The notes under the pieces were generated by a model. That model was not told the DNA's origin and ran no database searches. It saw nothing but the letters and a program-made list of their open reading frames with translations. 64,000 bases of DNA, taken from an uncultured Oscillospiraceae bacterium. Lineage in GTDB: Bacteria > Bacillota_A > Clostridia > Oscillospirales > Oscillospiraceae. The stretch lies in assembly GCA_910579155.1 (NCBI GenBank), contig CAJTTS010000004.1, forward strand, positions 1 through 64,000. Reading direction: 5' to 3'. The position numbers and the translations under genes are program-made. Shown here in pieces: positions 41,097 to 49,360 of this stretch (position 1 is the first letter of the stretch; each line of letters starts with the position of its first letter).

Positions 41097-41822
41097 GAAC
41101 CCCTGGAGAGCTTTACCGCCAACGCCAGCCGGCTGTACGCCCGGGTGGAACGGGTAAAGTATGCCGTGGATCTGTCGGGCAAAGACAATGCCCGCGCCTG
41201 CGTGACCAATGTGCAGTTCAGCGGGAACCGCGTTTACGCGGTGGACGGCTACCGCATGGCCTGGGACGCCGACCCGGAGCTGGACGTGCTCCGGCCCTTC
41301 ATGGCGGCCCCGGACGCATTGGAACATTTGAAGCTGTTCGGGGATCAGGCGGTCTCCATCCGGCTGGGGGAGCGGTTCGCGCAGGCGACCGACGGCGTGA
41401 CGTCATTGCTGTTCCGTCTGCCCGAGGGCGAACTGATGAACATAGACCGCGCCATCCCGGACAAGTTCAAAGCGGAGTTCCAGGCGTCCCCCAAGGAGTT
41501 CCTGGCCGAATTGAAGTATCTGAAGCAGTCCCTGCGGGGGAACCGCGCCCATGTGGTGCGCTTCCGCAGCGGTAATCTGCTGGCCGAGAGCCTGGGGGAG
41601 CGGTACGCCACAAAGGTCTCCGCCGATGGGTGCGGGGACGTGGAGTTCGGATTCAACCTGGACTACATGGCGGACGCCATGGAGCAGTTCAAAAAGGAGC
41701 CGTCCGTCACCGTGAAGGTCAGCACCGGCTCCCTGGGACCCATCATCATCGAGGCTGAGGGGCGGAATGACCGCGCCCTGGTGATGCCTTACGATCTGAA
41801 GAAGGCCGGTATGGCGGCGTAA
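41097..41822 (+). CDS. Beta-clamp-like protein (copy 2), C-terminal part
   Basis: Same frame as the N-terminal part; the first usable start is GTG 41145. Domains two and three of a DnaN-like clamp are visible ('VYAVDGYRMAWDADPE', 'GFNLDYMADAMEQFKKEP', 'LVMPYDLKKAG'). Read as one gene (40719-41822) the length is 367 codons including the TAG, normal for a clamp. This copy lacks the Lys/Ala tail of the copy at 23764. Confidence 0.75.
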   Translation, partial: EPLESFTANASRLYARVERVKYAVDLSGKDNARACVTNVQFSGNRVYAVDGYRMAWDADPELDVLRPFMAAPDALEHLKLFGDQAVSIRLGERFAQATDGVTSLLFRLPEGELMNIDRAIPDKFKAEFQASPKEFLAELKYLKQSLRGNRAHVVRFRSGNLLAESLGERYATKVSADGCGDVEFGFNLDYMADAMEQFKKEPSVTVKVSTGSLGPIIIEAEGRNDRALVMPYDLKKAGMAA

Positions 41823-41841
41823 CGTAAAAAAGGAGGAAAAC

Positions 41842-42315
41842 ATGGATTTCAAGGAATTTAATAGGCTCTACCGCAAGGATACCATTTCATTTTTGATCGC
41901 CCTGAACCTGTACCTGGGCTACGGAAGCACCGTGCTCAGGGCGGGCTCCAAGGAGGATCTTTCCGGCGCCGCGGCCCTGGAGATTTCCAACCTGTTCGCG
42001 GAGGAAAAGCATGATCGCATCATCGAAACGGCCCGGACAATGGCCGAAATGGAACCCGATGAGCTGATCCCGTATCTTGCCCAGTGCGGTATCCGCGCTG
42101 GGGCCAGCAGCTCGGACGAGCCCGGTATCTGCCCGGTGTGCGGCGGCAGGATCAAGTACGACCACCAGGGCTCCTCGGAGTGGAACTTCATCCTGACCTG
42201 GCACTGCCTGGACTGCCAGGCCACCGGCGAGGAAAACCACCACCTGGTATTCGACGCCCACTACAACCTGCACGAGAAGAACGGGGACCCCATTCCCTGG
42301 CGATATCAGAAATAG
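41842..42315 (+). CDS. Zinc-ribbon hypothetical protein
   Basis: 157 residues. The N-terminal half is helical ('FKEFNRLYRKDTISFLIALN', 'KHDRIIETARTMAEMEPDE'). The C-terminal half has a zinc ribbon 'CPVCGGRIKYDH' with 'WHCLDCQATGEE'. Likely nucleic-acid or protein contact through zinc. AAAGGAGG precedes the ATG. Function unknown. Confidence 0.65.
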   Translation: MDFKEFNRLYRKDTISFLIALNLYLGYGSTVLRAGSKEDLSGAAALEISNLFAEEKHDRIIETARTMAEMEPDELIPYLAQCGIRAGASSSDEPGICPVCGGRIKYDHQGSSEWNFILTWHCLDCQATGEENHHLVFDAHYNLHEKNGDPIPWRYQK

Positions 42316-42329
42316 GAGGAGAACGCAAT

Positions 42330-42863
42330 ATGAAAACCGTTTACATCCCCAAGGGAATGGAAGTGTCCCACATGAGCCTTACCACTGAACACCTGGTGGT
42401 GGACGGCAGCCTGACCGTCACCGGCGATCTCAAGGCCAAGACTATCGGCGGCCGGGGCTTTGTGGAGGCGGGCGGCGTCTCCGCCGACGGTATCCGGGTG
42501 GACGATCTGAAGGCTGTGAGCGTTACCTGCAAGCGTCTGTGCGCCAAACGGGCGGAGGCGTCCCAGATCTTCGCGTCGGAGAGCGTCGATGTGTCCTGCT
42601 TCCTGGGTGCGGACCGGGTGGTGACGCCCAGGCTCACGGTGACCCTCAGCGACATCGACGAGGTGACGGCGGATGAGACCATTCATCTGCCGCCGAAAAA
42701 GCGGGGCCTGCTCCGCTTCTGGCTGGCGTCCGCCCTGCGCTCGCTGTGGGTGAGGCTCACCGCGCCCGATGAGGATGATGTGGTGGACGCCGAGTACGAG
42801 GTCAAGGGGCCCGCGCCGGTGGTTCACCTGGACGCAGAGAAGAAGAATAACCCCGCGGCGTGA
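42330..42863 (+). CDS. Bactofilin-like beta-solenoid protein
   Basis: 177 residues. Residues 1-120 are short repeating beta turns of alternating hydrophobic residues ('TTEHLVVDGSLTVTGDLKAK', 'GGVSADGIRVDDLKAVSVTC'), the pattern of polymer-forming bactofilin/DUF583 proteins. A basic amphipathic helix follows ('RFWLASALRSLWVRL') and an acidic tail. A membrane-associated scaffold is plausible but inferred. AGGAGGA precedes the ATG. Confidence 0.6.
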   Translation: MKTVYIPKGMEVSHMSLTTEHLVVDGSLTVTGDLKAKTIGGRGFVEAGGVSADGIRVDDLKAVSVTCKRLCAKRAEASQIFASESVDVSCFLGADRVVTPRLTVTLSDIDEVTADETIHLPPKKRGLLRFWLASALRSLWVRLTAPDEDDVVDAEYEVKGPAPVVHLDAEKKNNPAA

Positions 42864-42930
42864 TGGCGGGTGAATTTGGAGGGTAGGGAGTGTGCTTCCT
42901 GCCCTCTACTACATCGAGGAGGTCAAGAAA

Positions 42931-43380
42931 ATGTCCCACAAATCACAGGAAAAAAATATGCGTAAGCTGGCCGAACTGCTGTCCCAGGACCTGGGCTACA
43001 TCTGGGGCGAGAAGGAGAGCGGCCCCAACGGCGCGAAAAAGCAGTTTCTGAACACGGGCAGGACATTCCTCCGGGCGCTGGGCAAGGATCTGGGCCTGAC
43101 GGACGCCAAGGTGGATTCCAACGCCGGCGGCATCGGCGTGTCCGGGGACTGCACCCTCATGGGGATGTGGCACACCAACGGGCTGTACGTCACCCTCTCC
43201 CAGTTCTGCTCCGACCGGGACAGTGTGCTGCTCTACCGCACCATCCGGCACAGCAAGGACTACCAGGGCGGGCGCAACCTGTACCTCACCCGCCGGGATC
43301 TGGCGGAGATGAGTTACCCCGACCTGCTGTTCCTGCTGGCGGCCCTGCGGGAGGAGAACATCCATGAGCGGGCAGCCTGA
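42931..43380 (+). CDS. Hypothetical protein (149 aa)
   Basis: 149 residues from ATG 42931, placed 8 bp after GAGGAGG; a longer frame from GTG 42892 lacks a ribosome site. 'MRKLAELLSQDLGYIWGEKE' and 'FLNTGRTFLRALGKDLGL' are helical; a beta segment 'GVSGDCTLMGMWHTNGLYV' follows. No family recognised. It overlaps the methyltransferase gene by 17 bp. Confidence 0.6.
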   Translation: MSHKSQEKNMRKLAELLSQDLGYIWGEKESGPNGAKKQFLNTGRTFLRALGKDLGLTDAKVDSNAGGIGVSGDCTLMGMWHTNGLYVTLSQFCSDRDSVLLYRTIRHSKDYQGGRNLYLTRRDLAEMSYPDLLFLLAALREENIHERAA

Positions 43381-44782
43381 CGCTACACCCCAGGCCGAAC
43401 CGCGCAGCTACGCCCTGGAGGGGCTGCGGGGACTTCAAAGCGAAGTCCCCCAGCTCACCCGGGCCATGGTGCTGTGCCGGGCCAGGGTGGAGCAGCACCG
43501 GAATACCGACCTTGCCGCCGCCCGGGACGATTACAACGAGCTGCAAAGCGCCCGGAAGCGGCTGGCCGACGCCCTGGGCAATGCCCAGCTTCTTCTGATG
43601 GAAGCGGAGGAGTACCAGCTTGCCGGCAACGCGGGCCGGCTGAAGGACGGCCTGCTGGGCTTTGACCTGCTGAGCAATGTCTACCGCCCGGTGTACGACG
43701 CGCTGAACGGCTTCGCCGCCCAGCTCCCGGTGGATGGGACCACCAACGCTCAGGTGGTGGGGCGGCTGATGAACAACATCAAGCTGGGGTACTACCCCAC
43801 CGACCCGGACAACATCGCGCTGATTTTGAAGGGCATCCAGTTCCCGGAGGGGGTTACCACGAATTTGCTGGATCCCTGCTGCGGCTGCGGGAAAGCCCTG
43901 CGGCAGATCGCGGACGGGAACAACTGCTTCACCTACGGCGTGGAGCTGGACAGCGTCCGGGCGGATGAGGCCCAGACCCGGCTTCACCGGGTGGGCTTCG
44001 GCAGCTTCTTCTACAGCCAGGTCAGCGCCAACGCCTTCCACCTGCTGTTCCTCAACCCGCCCTACCTGTCCGTCCTCAACGAGAGCGGCGGCAGGGCCCG
44101 GCATGAGAAGCGGTTCCTCATCGACAGCCTGGGCGCGCTGGCCCTGGGCGGTCTGCTGGTGTATGTCATCCCCTACTACCGGCTCACCCCGGACATCTGC
44201 CGGGTGCTGTCGGACAACTTTGAAAACCTGGGCCTGTGGCGGTTTACCGACGGCGAGTTCAAAAAGTTCAAGCAGGTGGCCGTTATGGGCACGCGGAAGA
44301 AACGGGACGAAGTTCCCCAGGATACACAGTGGCTGGAGTGGTTCGCCGCCCATCCCAGCTCCATCCCCAGCCTCACGGAGCTGGCCGAGGGGCGCTATGC
44401 CCTCCCGGCCAAGCCTCTGGAGGTCAAGACCTTCCGGGGGGAGAAGTTCAATGAGAAGGAGCTGGAGCGCCAGTTAAGCCGTTCGGACAGCTTCCAGCGG
44501 ATGATGGCCCGCAGCGAGCTGGACAGCGGGGTGAAGCGTCCGCCGCTGCCCCTGTCCATCAGCCAGATCGGGCTGATCGGCGGCTCCGGCATGATCAACG
44601 GGCTCATTGAGTGCGACACGCCTCACATCATCAAGGGCCGGGTGGTGAAGGTTACCCGGAACGAGACTGAGGAGCAGTTTGACGCCAAGGGGCGGCACAC
44701 CGGCGCCGAGCTCCACGAGACCATCACCAACAAAATGATTTTCAACATCTTGACGCCCAACGGCTTCAAGGCACTGACATGA
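43364..44782 (+). CDS. DUF6094-like SAM-dependent (adenine) methyltransferase
   Basis: 472 residues. After a 130-residue helical N-terminus come the SAM motif 'LLDPCCGCGKALRQIA', 'YGVELDSVRADEA', and the catalytic 'FLNPPYLSV' (NPPY) typical of N6-adenine or related amino-methyltransferases. The arrangement fits DUF6094. No endonuclease gene is nearby, so a solitary methylase acting on element DNA or blocking host restriction is the best guess. GGGAGGAG precedes the ATG. Confidence 0.8.
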   Translation: MSGQPDATPQAEPRSYALEGLRGLQSEVPQLTRAMVLCRARVEQHRNTDLAAARDDYNELQSARKRLADALGNAQLLLMEAEEYQLAGNAGRLKDGLLGFDLLSNVYRPVYDALNGFAAQLPVDGTTNAQVVGRLMNNIKLGYYPTDPDNIALILKGIQFPEGVTTNLLDPCCGCGKALRQIADGNNCFTYGVELDSVRADEAQTRLHRVGFGSFFYSQVSANAFHLLFLNPPYLSVLNESGGRARHEKRFLIDSLGALALGGLLVYVIPYYRLTPDICRVLSDNFENLGLWRFTDGEFKKFKQVAVMGTRKKRDEVPQDTQWLEWFAAHPSSIPSLTELAEGRYALPAKPLEVKTFRGEKFNEKELERQLSRSDSFQRMMARSELDSGVKRPPLPLSISQIGLIGGSGMINGLIECDTPHIIKGRVVKVTRNETEEQFDAKGRHTGAELHETITNKMIFNILTPNGFKALT

Positions 44783-44794
44783 GGAGGATTTTTT

Positions 44795-45079
44795 ATGAGT
44801 GTTATTACGGTAAATCCCCGGTTCAGTCTGGGCCGGCTGATGATCACCCGCAACGCCAGGGATACGCTGCCCCACGGGTCGGTGGACGCCGCCATCCGGC
44901 GGCACCTGCACGGGGACTGGGGTGATGTGGACAAGTCGGACGGGCGCGTAAATGAGGACGCGCTGAAGTACGGCGGCCGCCTGCTGTCTGTCTACCACAC
45001 CCCGGACGGCGTGAAGTTCTGGATCATCACCGAGGCGGACTATTCCGCCACCACGGTACTGCTCCCCGAAGACTACTGA
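44795..45079 (+). CDS. Hypothetical protein (94 aa)
   Basis: 94 residues with 'NPRFSLGRLMITRNARDTL' and a C-terminal 'LLSVYHTPDGVKFWIITEAD', resembling small plasmid-type proteins that read as one alpha/beta unit. GAGGAGG lies 8 bp before the ATG. No function assigned. Confidence 0.65.
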   Translation: MSVITVNPRFSLGRLMITRNARDTLPHGSVDAAIRRHLHGDWGDVDKSDGRVNEDALKYGGRLLSVYHTPDGVKFWIITEADYSATTVLLPEDY

Positions 45080-45098
45080 GGGGGTGTACGGCGTGAGT

Positions 45099-45392
45099 AT
45101 GAAGCTAAACCTAAAGCTGCTGTCCACCCGGTTTTTCCAGGCGAAGGAGCAGCCCTGTGTGCCGGAGGACAGCGTTAACCGCTACCTGTTGGAGCACGTC
45201 CTGCGGCCCAATTTGGAGGGGAACCTCCTCCGTCTGGGCGACATCGACTTCAGTGCCTTTGACGCGGACGACGTGCCCGCGCTGGAGGACTATTACGACA
45301 GGCTCTACAAAGCATCGGAGGATCTCACCCAGTTCGCGCAGACCGTGGCCCGGGTTCCGCCCGCGCCCAACACTGTGCGCTCCTTTTGCTGA
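45099..45392 (+). CDS. Hypothetical protein (97 aa)
   Basis: 97 residues from ATG 45099 (GTG 45084 possible), helical and acidic: 'CVPEDSVNRYLLEHVLRPN' and 'VPALEDYYDRLYKASEDLTQ'. No family recognised. It lies between two other unknowns in the same operon. Confidence 0.6.
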   Translation: MKLNLKLLSTRFFQAKEQPCVPEDSVNRYLLEHVLRPNLEGNLLRLGDIDFSAFDADDVPALEDYYDRLYKASEDLTQFAQTVARVPPAPNTVRSFC

Positions 45393-45401
45393 GGTGCCGC
45401 C

Positions 45402-45992
45402 ATGGAGGATCTGAACTGTTACTTTTTCCATATGCTGTACCTGGCGAAAAAGGTGCATGACAATCCCCGGATGAAAAAGGAGTGGTCCTCCTTTGACAGC
45501 GTCCCCTTGGATGAGGATTCGTATTACGAGCTGTCCATGGAACTGTCCGTATCCATTTTCAAGGACACCAGCCTTTACTACAACGAGGAATCGGGCATCG
45601 AGACCTGGGTGCTGTCCGATCCCATCGCCTACCGTTTCTGTGAGCTGTGCGAGCGACTGGAGGCGGAAAAAGGATTGGAGGAGGGGAGCAACCCCTACCG
45701 CCGCAACGCGGAGCGGATGCTCCATGAGAGATTCCGCCTGCAGGCATACAACTACGATTACGACTGGCGGCTGTCCGCCGCCGATCGGAGACGCAAATGT
45801 ATCCTGTTTTTCTCTGCGGATGAATTTTACGGGTGGCACGAGCTTCCTGGGGCTTTTATGGAGGCGCTGGACGGGTTCCAGAAGCTGAACCGGCAGTTGG
45901 AGGCGGAGTTGGGGCTGAACAAGCTCGTCCCCATCTACCCGATGCCAAACGAATGGAAGGAGGCGGTATCATGCCGGACGGATTTGACATGA
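45402..45992 (+). CDS. Hypothetical protein (196 aa)
   Basis: 196 residues, Tyr- and acid-rich ('CYFFHMLYLAKKVHDNP', 'YYELSMELSVSIFKDTSLYY', 'CILFFSADEFYGWHELPGA'). No recognised motif. The 3' end overlaps the E2-like gene by 22 bp, so it is translationally linked to the ubiquitin-like module and could be a component of it. Confidence 0.6.
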   Translation: MEDLNCYFFHMLYLAKKVHDNPRMKKEWSSFDSVPLDEDSYYELSMELSVSIFKDTSLYYNEESGIETWVLSDPIAYRFCELCERLEAEKGLEEGSNPYRRNAERMLHERFRLQAYNYDYDWRLSAADRRRKCILFFSADEFYGWHELPGAFMEALDGFQKLNRQLEAELGLNKLVPIYPMPNEWKEAVSCRTDLT

Positions 45993-46645
45993 GCATCCAC
46001 ATCAGCACTGAACGCGGCGAGGTGGTGGTGGAGCAGCAGAAAGCGGGCGGCGTCACCACCCACAAACACATCACGCCCCAGGATTTGTGCGACTGTTTTC
46101 TCACCAGCCGTTATGACGATGAGCGCCACGCCACCGGACTGCTGCCCGAGGGCTGCATCGCCGTTGTGATCGAGAAGAAGTATGTTTTCTATTTCATGCG
46201 CTACCCAGAGCTGTACGCGGACATCACGTATTTCGGCACCGAGTACCGGGATTTTCCGCTGCCCCGGCTGGTGTTTGGCTTCAAGTATATGCCCCAGGAG
46301 GGCAAGGTGGCCGGATGCCGGGTGTGCGTGGTGAAGGACGGGAAACTGACGCCGGACACGCCCACCTACCGTTACCCCTTTTCCAACGTGCATGGGAACA
46401 ACAGCATCTGCACCGGGAACAACGCCCTGCCTATCTACAGGGACCCGTCCCGGCTGCACACGCTGATGGGCTATCTCCTGCGACTGCCCAACAATAACGA
46501 CCTCTACTGCCGGGATCATAACCGGCTCCACGCCGAGTACCGGGATCTTCTGGAGCAGATGAAGGGGAAAACACCGTCCCACTATTACACCGATGTGCTG
46601 GTGGAGGACGGCAGAACACTGGACGACTTTTTGAATGGGAGGTAA
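45971..46645 (+). CDS. Prok-E2 family D / PRTRC protein B-like
   Basis: 224 residues. The central segment 'FPLPRLVFGFKYMP', then 'LTPDTPTYRYPFSNVHGNN' and 'SICTGNNALPIY', matches the pattern of PRTRC protein B and Prok-E2 family D (P-P-LVF, T-x-LYxxPFxNV, xIC-x-GNxxLP), a divergent branch of the E2/UBC fold. Cys147 in 'SICTGN' is the candidate thioester position. With the E1 and JAB genes earlier in the operon this gives the expected trio of a ubiquitin-like conjugation system. AAGGAGG lies 7 bp before the ATG. Assignment is by motif, without a structure search. Confidence 0.7.
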   Translation: MPDGFDMSIHISTERGEVVVEQQKAGGVTTHKHITPQDLCDCFLTSRYDDERHATGLLPEGCIAVVIEKKYVFYFMRYPELYADITYFGTEYRDFPLPRLVFGFKYMPQEGKVAGCRVCVVKDGKLTPDTPTYRYPFSNVHGNNSICTGNNALPIYRDPSRLHTLMGYLLRLPNNNDLYCRDHNRLHAEYRDLLEQMKGKTPSHYYTDVLVEDGRTLDDFLNGR

Positions 46646-46649
46646 GAAC

Positions 46650-47522
46650 ATGGGGCAGAAAGACCCGAGACAAATCCAGGCTGAACTGGCCATGCCTTTC
46701 GCGCCGGAGGATCTGGAATGGCGGCTGCAAAAGGTGGTGGAGGCCAGAGAGCTGGGCATCGCCGTGCCCTATGTCACCAACCGGGCCATCATGTCCCGGC
46801 TGGACGATGTAGTGGGGCCGGAGAACTGGTACAACGAGTTCAAGCCCTGGCATGGCGCGGGCGGGAAGGACGCCCAGCTGTGCGGAATCTCCATCCGGTT
46901 CGGGGATGGTTGGATCACCAAATGGGACGGCGCCGAGGATTCCGACATTGAGCCCGTGAAGGGCGGCCTGTCCGACAGCATGAAGCGGGCCGCCGTCCAG
47001 TGGGGCGTCGGCCGGGTGCTGTATAACATGGATGTGGTGTTCGTGGATGTGGAAAAGCGGGGCAAGACCTGGTACATCAAGAAGGATCAGCAGGAGCGTT
47101 TGGATTACGCCTACCTCAAAATACTGGGCAAGCTGAACCTCACCCCGGCCCCGGCGGGCGGTCTGCGGCCCCAGGCGGAGCCGGAGGGCGGCGGCAAAAA
47201 TCCGGCGGGCCAGGGCAAGCTGGCTGAAGCATCCAGTGGTAAGGCCGGTGGGAATCCTGCGGGCGGAAGCAAGCCAAAGGGTGCCGCCTACATCATCCGC
47301 CAGGCCCGCATCAACAAGGGCATGAATTCCGGCAGCACCCAACTGAGGCTGGAGTCCTCCAAGGGGGACAAGCTGGATGCCTTTGTCCGGGGTGAGCACC
47401 CGGAGCTGGCGGTGGGCGTCATCCTGGCCAACGTGAAGCTGGAAAAGCGGCAGCAGGACACCATCATCTACTATATGCTGGAACAGTATGAAATCGCGGA
47501 CGCCCAGCCCAAGGCGGCGTAG
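46650..47522 (+). CDS. Rad52-family single-strand annealing protein
   Basis: 290 residues from ATG 46650 (GGGAGG upstream; an in-frame ATG at 46635 is too early). The N-terminal 150 residues carry the Rad52/Rad22 pattern: 'VPYVTNRAIMSRLDDVVGPE', 'AEDSDIEPVKGGLSDSMKRA', 'AVQWGVGRVLYNM'. A Gly/Pro/Lys-rich linker and a small C-terminal domain follow. It would anneal complementary ssDNA, alongside SSB and the Rad50-like protein. Confidence 0.85.
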   Translation: MGQKDPRQIQAELAMPFAPEDLEWRLQKVVEARELGIAVPYVTNRAIMSRLDDVVGPENWYNEFKPWHGAGGKDAQLCGISIRFGDGWITKWDGAEDSDIEPVKGGLSDSMKRAAVQWGVGRVLYNMDVVFVDVEKRGKTWYIKKDQQERLDYAYLKILGKLNLTPAPAGGLRPQAEPEGGGKNPAGQGKLAEASSGKAGGNPAGGSKPKGAAYIIRQARINKGMNSGSTQLRLESSKGDKLDAFVRGEHPELAVGVILANVKLEKRQQDTIIYYMLEQYEIADAQPKAA

Positions 47523-47535
47523 AAGGGAGCTTACG

Positions 47536-49344
47536 ATGGAAAAAATCCAGAGTTTTCAGATCACCGGCATGACCATCGCCGGGTTCAAGTCCTACGGGGA
47601 GCCCACTCAACTGGTGTTCGGCAATCCCACCGTGATCACCGGCGGAAACGGCCGGGGCAAGACCAGCATCGCCGACGCCATTGCCTTCGCCGTCACCGGC
47701 CTCCCCTTTTTCGGGGAGCGGGGTATTGACCGGCTGCACAACGAGGCCCAGCCTAATGTGTCCATCACCATGAGCTTTGTGGACGGCGGGGGCGCGGCCC
47801 ATACGCTCACCCGTACCCGGCAGAAGAACCGCATGACCATCCTCTACGACAGCTATGAGATCCGTCAGATGGACCTCAATGATATGTTCGGCGAACGCGA
47901 CGTGTTCCTGTCCATTTTCAACCCCCTGTACTTCATTGAGGAGCTGGGGGAGGAGGGCAAGAACCTGCTGGAGCGACACCTGCCCCTCATTCCCCATGAG
48001 GCGGTGCTGGCCGAACTGTCCGACGCTACCCGGGCGGCCCTGGAACACGAGTCCCTGCTCTCGCCGGATGCCTGTTTGAAGCAGAAGCGGGCGGATATCC
48101 GGGAGCTGGAGGAGGGCGTCATCTACCTTCAGGGTCAGAAGGATCTGACCGACAGCCAGAGCCAGGACTGGAGCAAAACCGTGGAGGGCCTGTCCACCCG
48201 CCATGACGCGCTGAGCAGAACGCTGGAAAAATTGGAGGCCAAACGCTATGACGGCCTGGATACCAAGACCATGGAACAGCAGCTGGTGGAGCTCAGCGCC
48301 CGCTATGAGGAGGCGGCCCGGGACGGTTCCCCGCTGGACGGGGAGATCGTGGAGCTGGAGCGGAAGCTGTCCGCCCGGAGGGCGGAGCAGTACCAGTCCC
48401 CCTACACCCAGGCCATCGCCGGGGCCAACGCCCAGCTGACGGAGCTGGCGGCGCGATTCAACCGGGATAAGCAGTCCTTCCAGGCCTGCGTCCCCGGCGC
48501 GCCCTGTCCCACCTGCCGCCGGCTTATCACCGAGGAGGTGCTACCGGAAATCCGGGCGTCGTTGGAGCAGTCCAGCAAGGCCACCCTCGCCGCCGGCCAG
48601 AAACAGCGGGCCCAGCTCAATGAGCTGATGGAGAACGACAAGAAGGCCAAGGCGGTTTTTGAGCAGTTCCAGGCCGACGATGTGGCGAAGCTGGAACAGG
48701 AGCTAGCTGGCCTTCGGGCCAAAAAGTCCGAGGACAGTCCCGCAGACAGCCTGCGGGCCCAGATCCAGCAGCTCACCGCTGATCTGGAGTACGGCAATCT
48801 CAACGAAGTGGAGTACGCCCAATTGAAGGAGTGCCGGGAGGAACTGCGGGAGTGCGCCGCCGATTTGAAGGCCGCCCAGGCCGCGGCGGTCCAGAAGCCG
48901 GAGGATCTGGACGGGAAGATCGAGGCGGCCCAGAGGCGGATCAAGGAGCTGAAAAAGCTCATTGCCGATGTGGCCATCTATGTGAGCGAACGGGCGAAAC
49001 TGACCTTCTCTGCGCTGAAAATGAACCGGGTGGAGATTTCCCTCTATGACGTGGTGAAGTCCACCGGGGAGCGGAAGGATGCTTTCAAATTCACCTATGG
49101 CGGGCGGCGCTATGACCGGCTCTCCCTGTCCGAGAAGATCCGGGCTGGGATGGAGGTGTCCGAGCTGATGAAGCGGCTCACCGGGCGCAACTACCCGGTG
49201 TTCGTGGACAACATGGAGTCCGTGGATGATCTCAACAACGTGCGTCCCACCGGGCAGGTTATCATGGCTAAGTGCGTCAGCGGCACGCCGCTGGCGGTGC
49301 GGCCTGTGCGGCCCATTACCATGGTGGACCAGCAGGCGGCGTAA
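47536..49344 (+). CDS. Rad50/SbcC-like ATPase with zinc hook
   Basis: 602 residues. Walker A 'GGNGRGKTSIADAIAF' is near the N-terminus. Two coiled-coil arms flank a zinc hook 'CPTCRRL' at about residue 330. The C-terminal ABC head has a signature-like 'LSLSEKIRAGMEV' and Walker B 'YPVFVDNMESVDD'. No SbcD/Mre11 nuclease gene is seen nearby, so it may work with the Rad52-like protein upstream or with a host nuclease. Confidence 0.85.
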   Translation: MEKIQSFQITGMTIAGFKSYGEPTQLVFGNPTVITGGNGRGKTSIADAIAFAVTGLPFFGERGIDRLHNEAQPNVSITMSFVDGGGAAHTLTRTRQKNRMTILYDSYEIRQMDLNDMFGERDVFLSIFNPLYFIEELGEEGKNLLERHLPLIPHEAVLAELSDATRAALEHESLLSPDACLKQKRADIRELEEGVIYLQGQKDLTDSQSQDWSKTVEGLSTRHDALSRTLEKLEAKRYDGLDTKTMEQQLVELSARYEEAARDGSPLDGEIVELERKLSARRAEQYQSPYTQAIAGANAQLTELAARFNRDKQSFQACVPGAPCPTCRRLITEEVLPEIRASLEQSSKATLAAGQKQRAQLNELMENDKKAKAVFEQFQADDVAKLEQELAGLRAKKSEDSPADSLRAQIQQLTADLEYGNLNEVEYAQLKECREELRECAADLKAAQAAAVQKPEDLDGKIEAAQRRIKELKKLIADVAIYVSERAKLTFSALKMNRVEISLYDVVKSTGERKDAFKFTYGGRRYDRLSLSEKIRAGMEVSELMKRLTGRNYPVFVDNMESVDDLNNVRPTGQVIMAKCVSGTPLAVRPVRPITMVDQQAA

Positions 49345-49360
49345 TAGGAGGCGATGCCGC

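Noticed and set aside
47536..49344. Rad50-like gene with the Rad52-like gene as an anti-phage defence pair
   Set aside because: The context is a replication and recombination operon, and no nuclease or effector domain is present to support defence.
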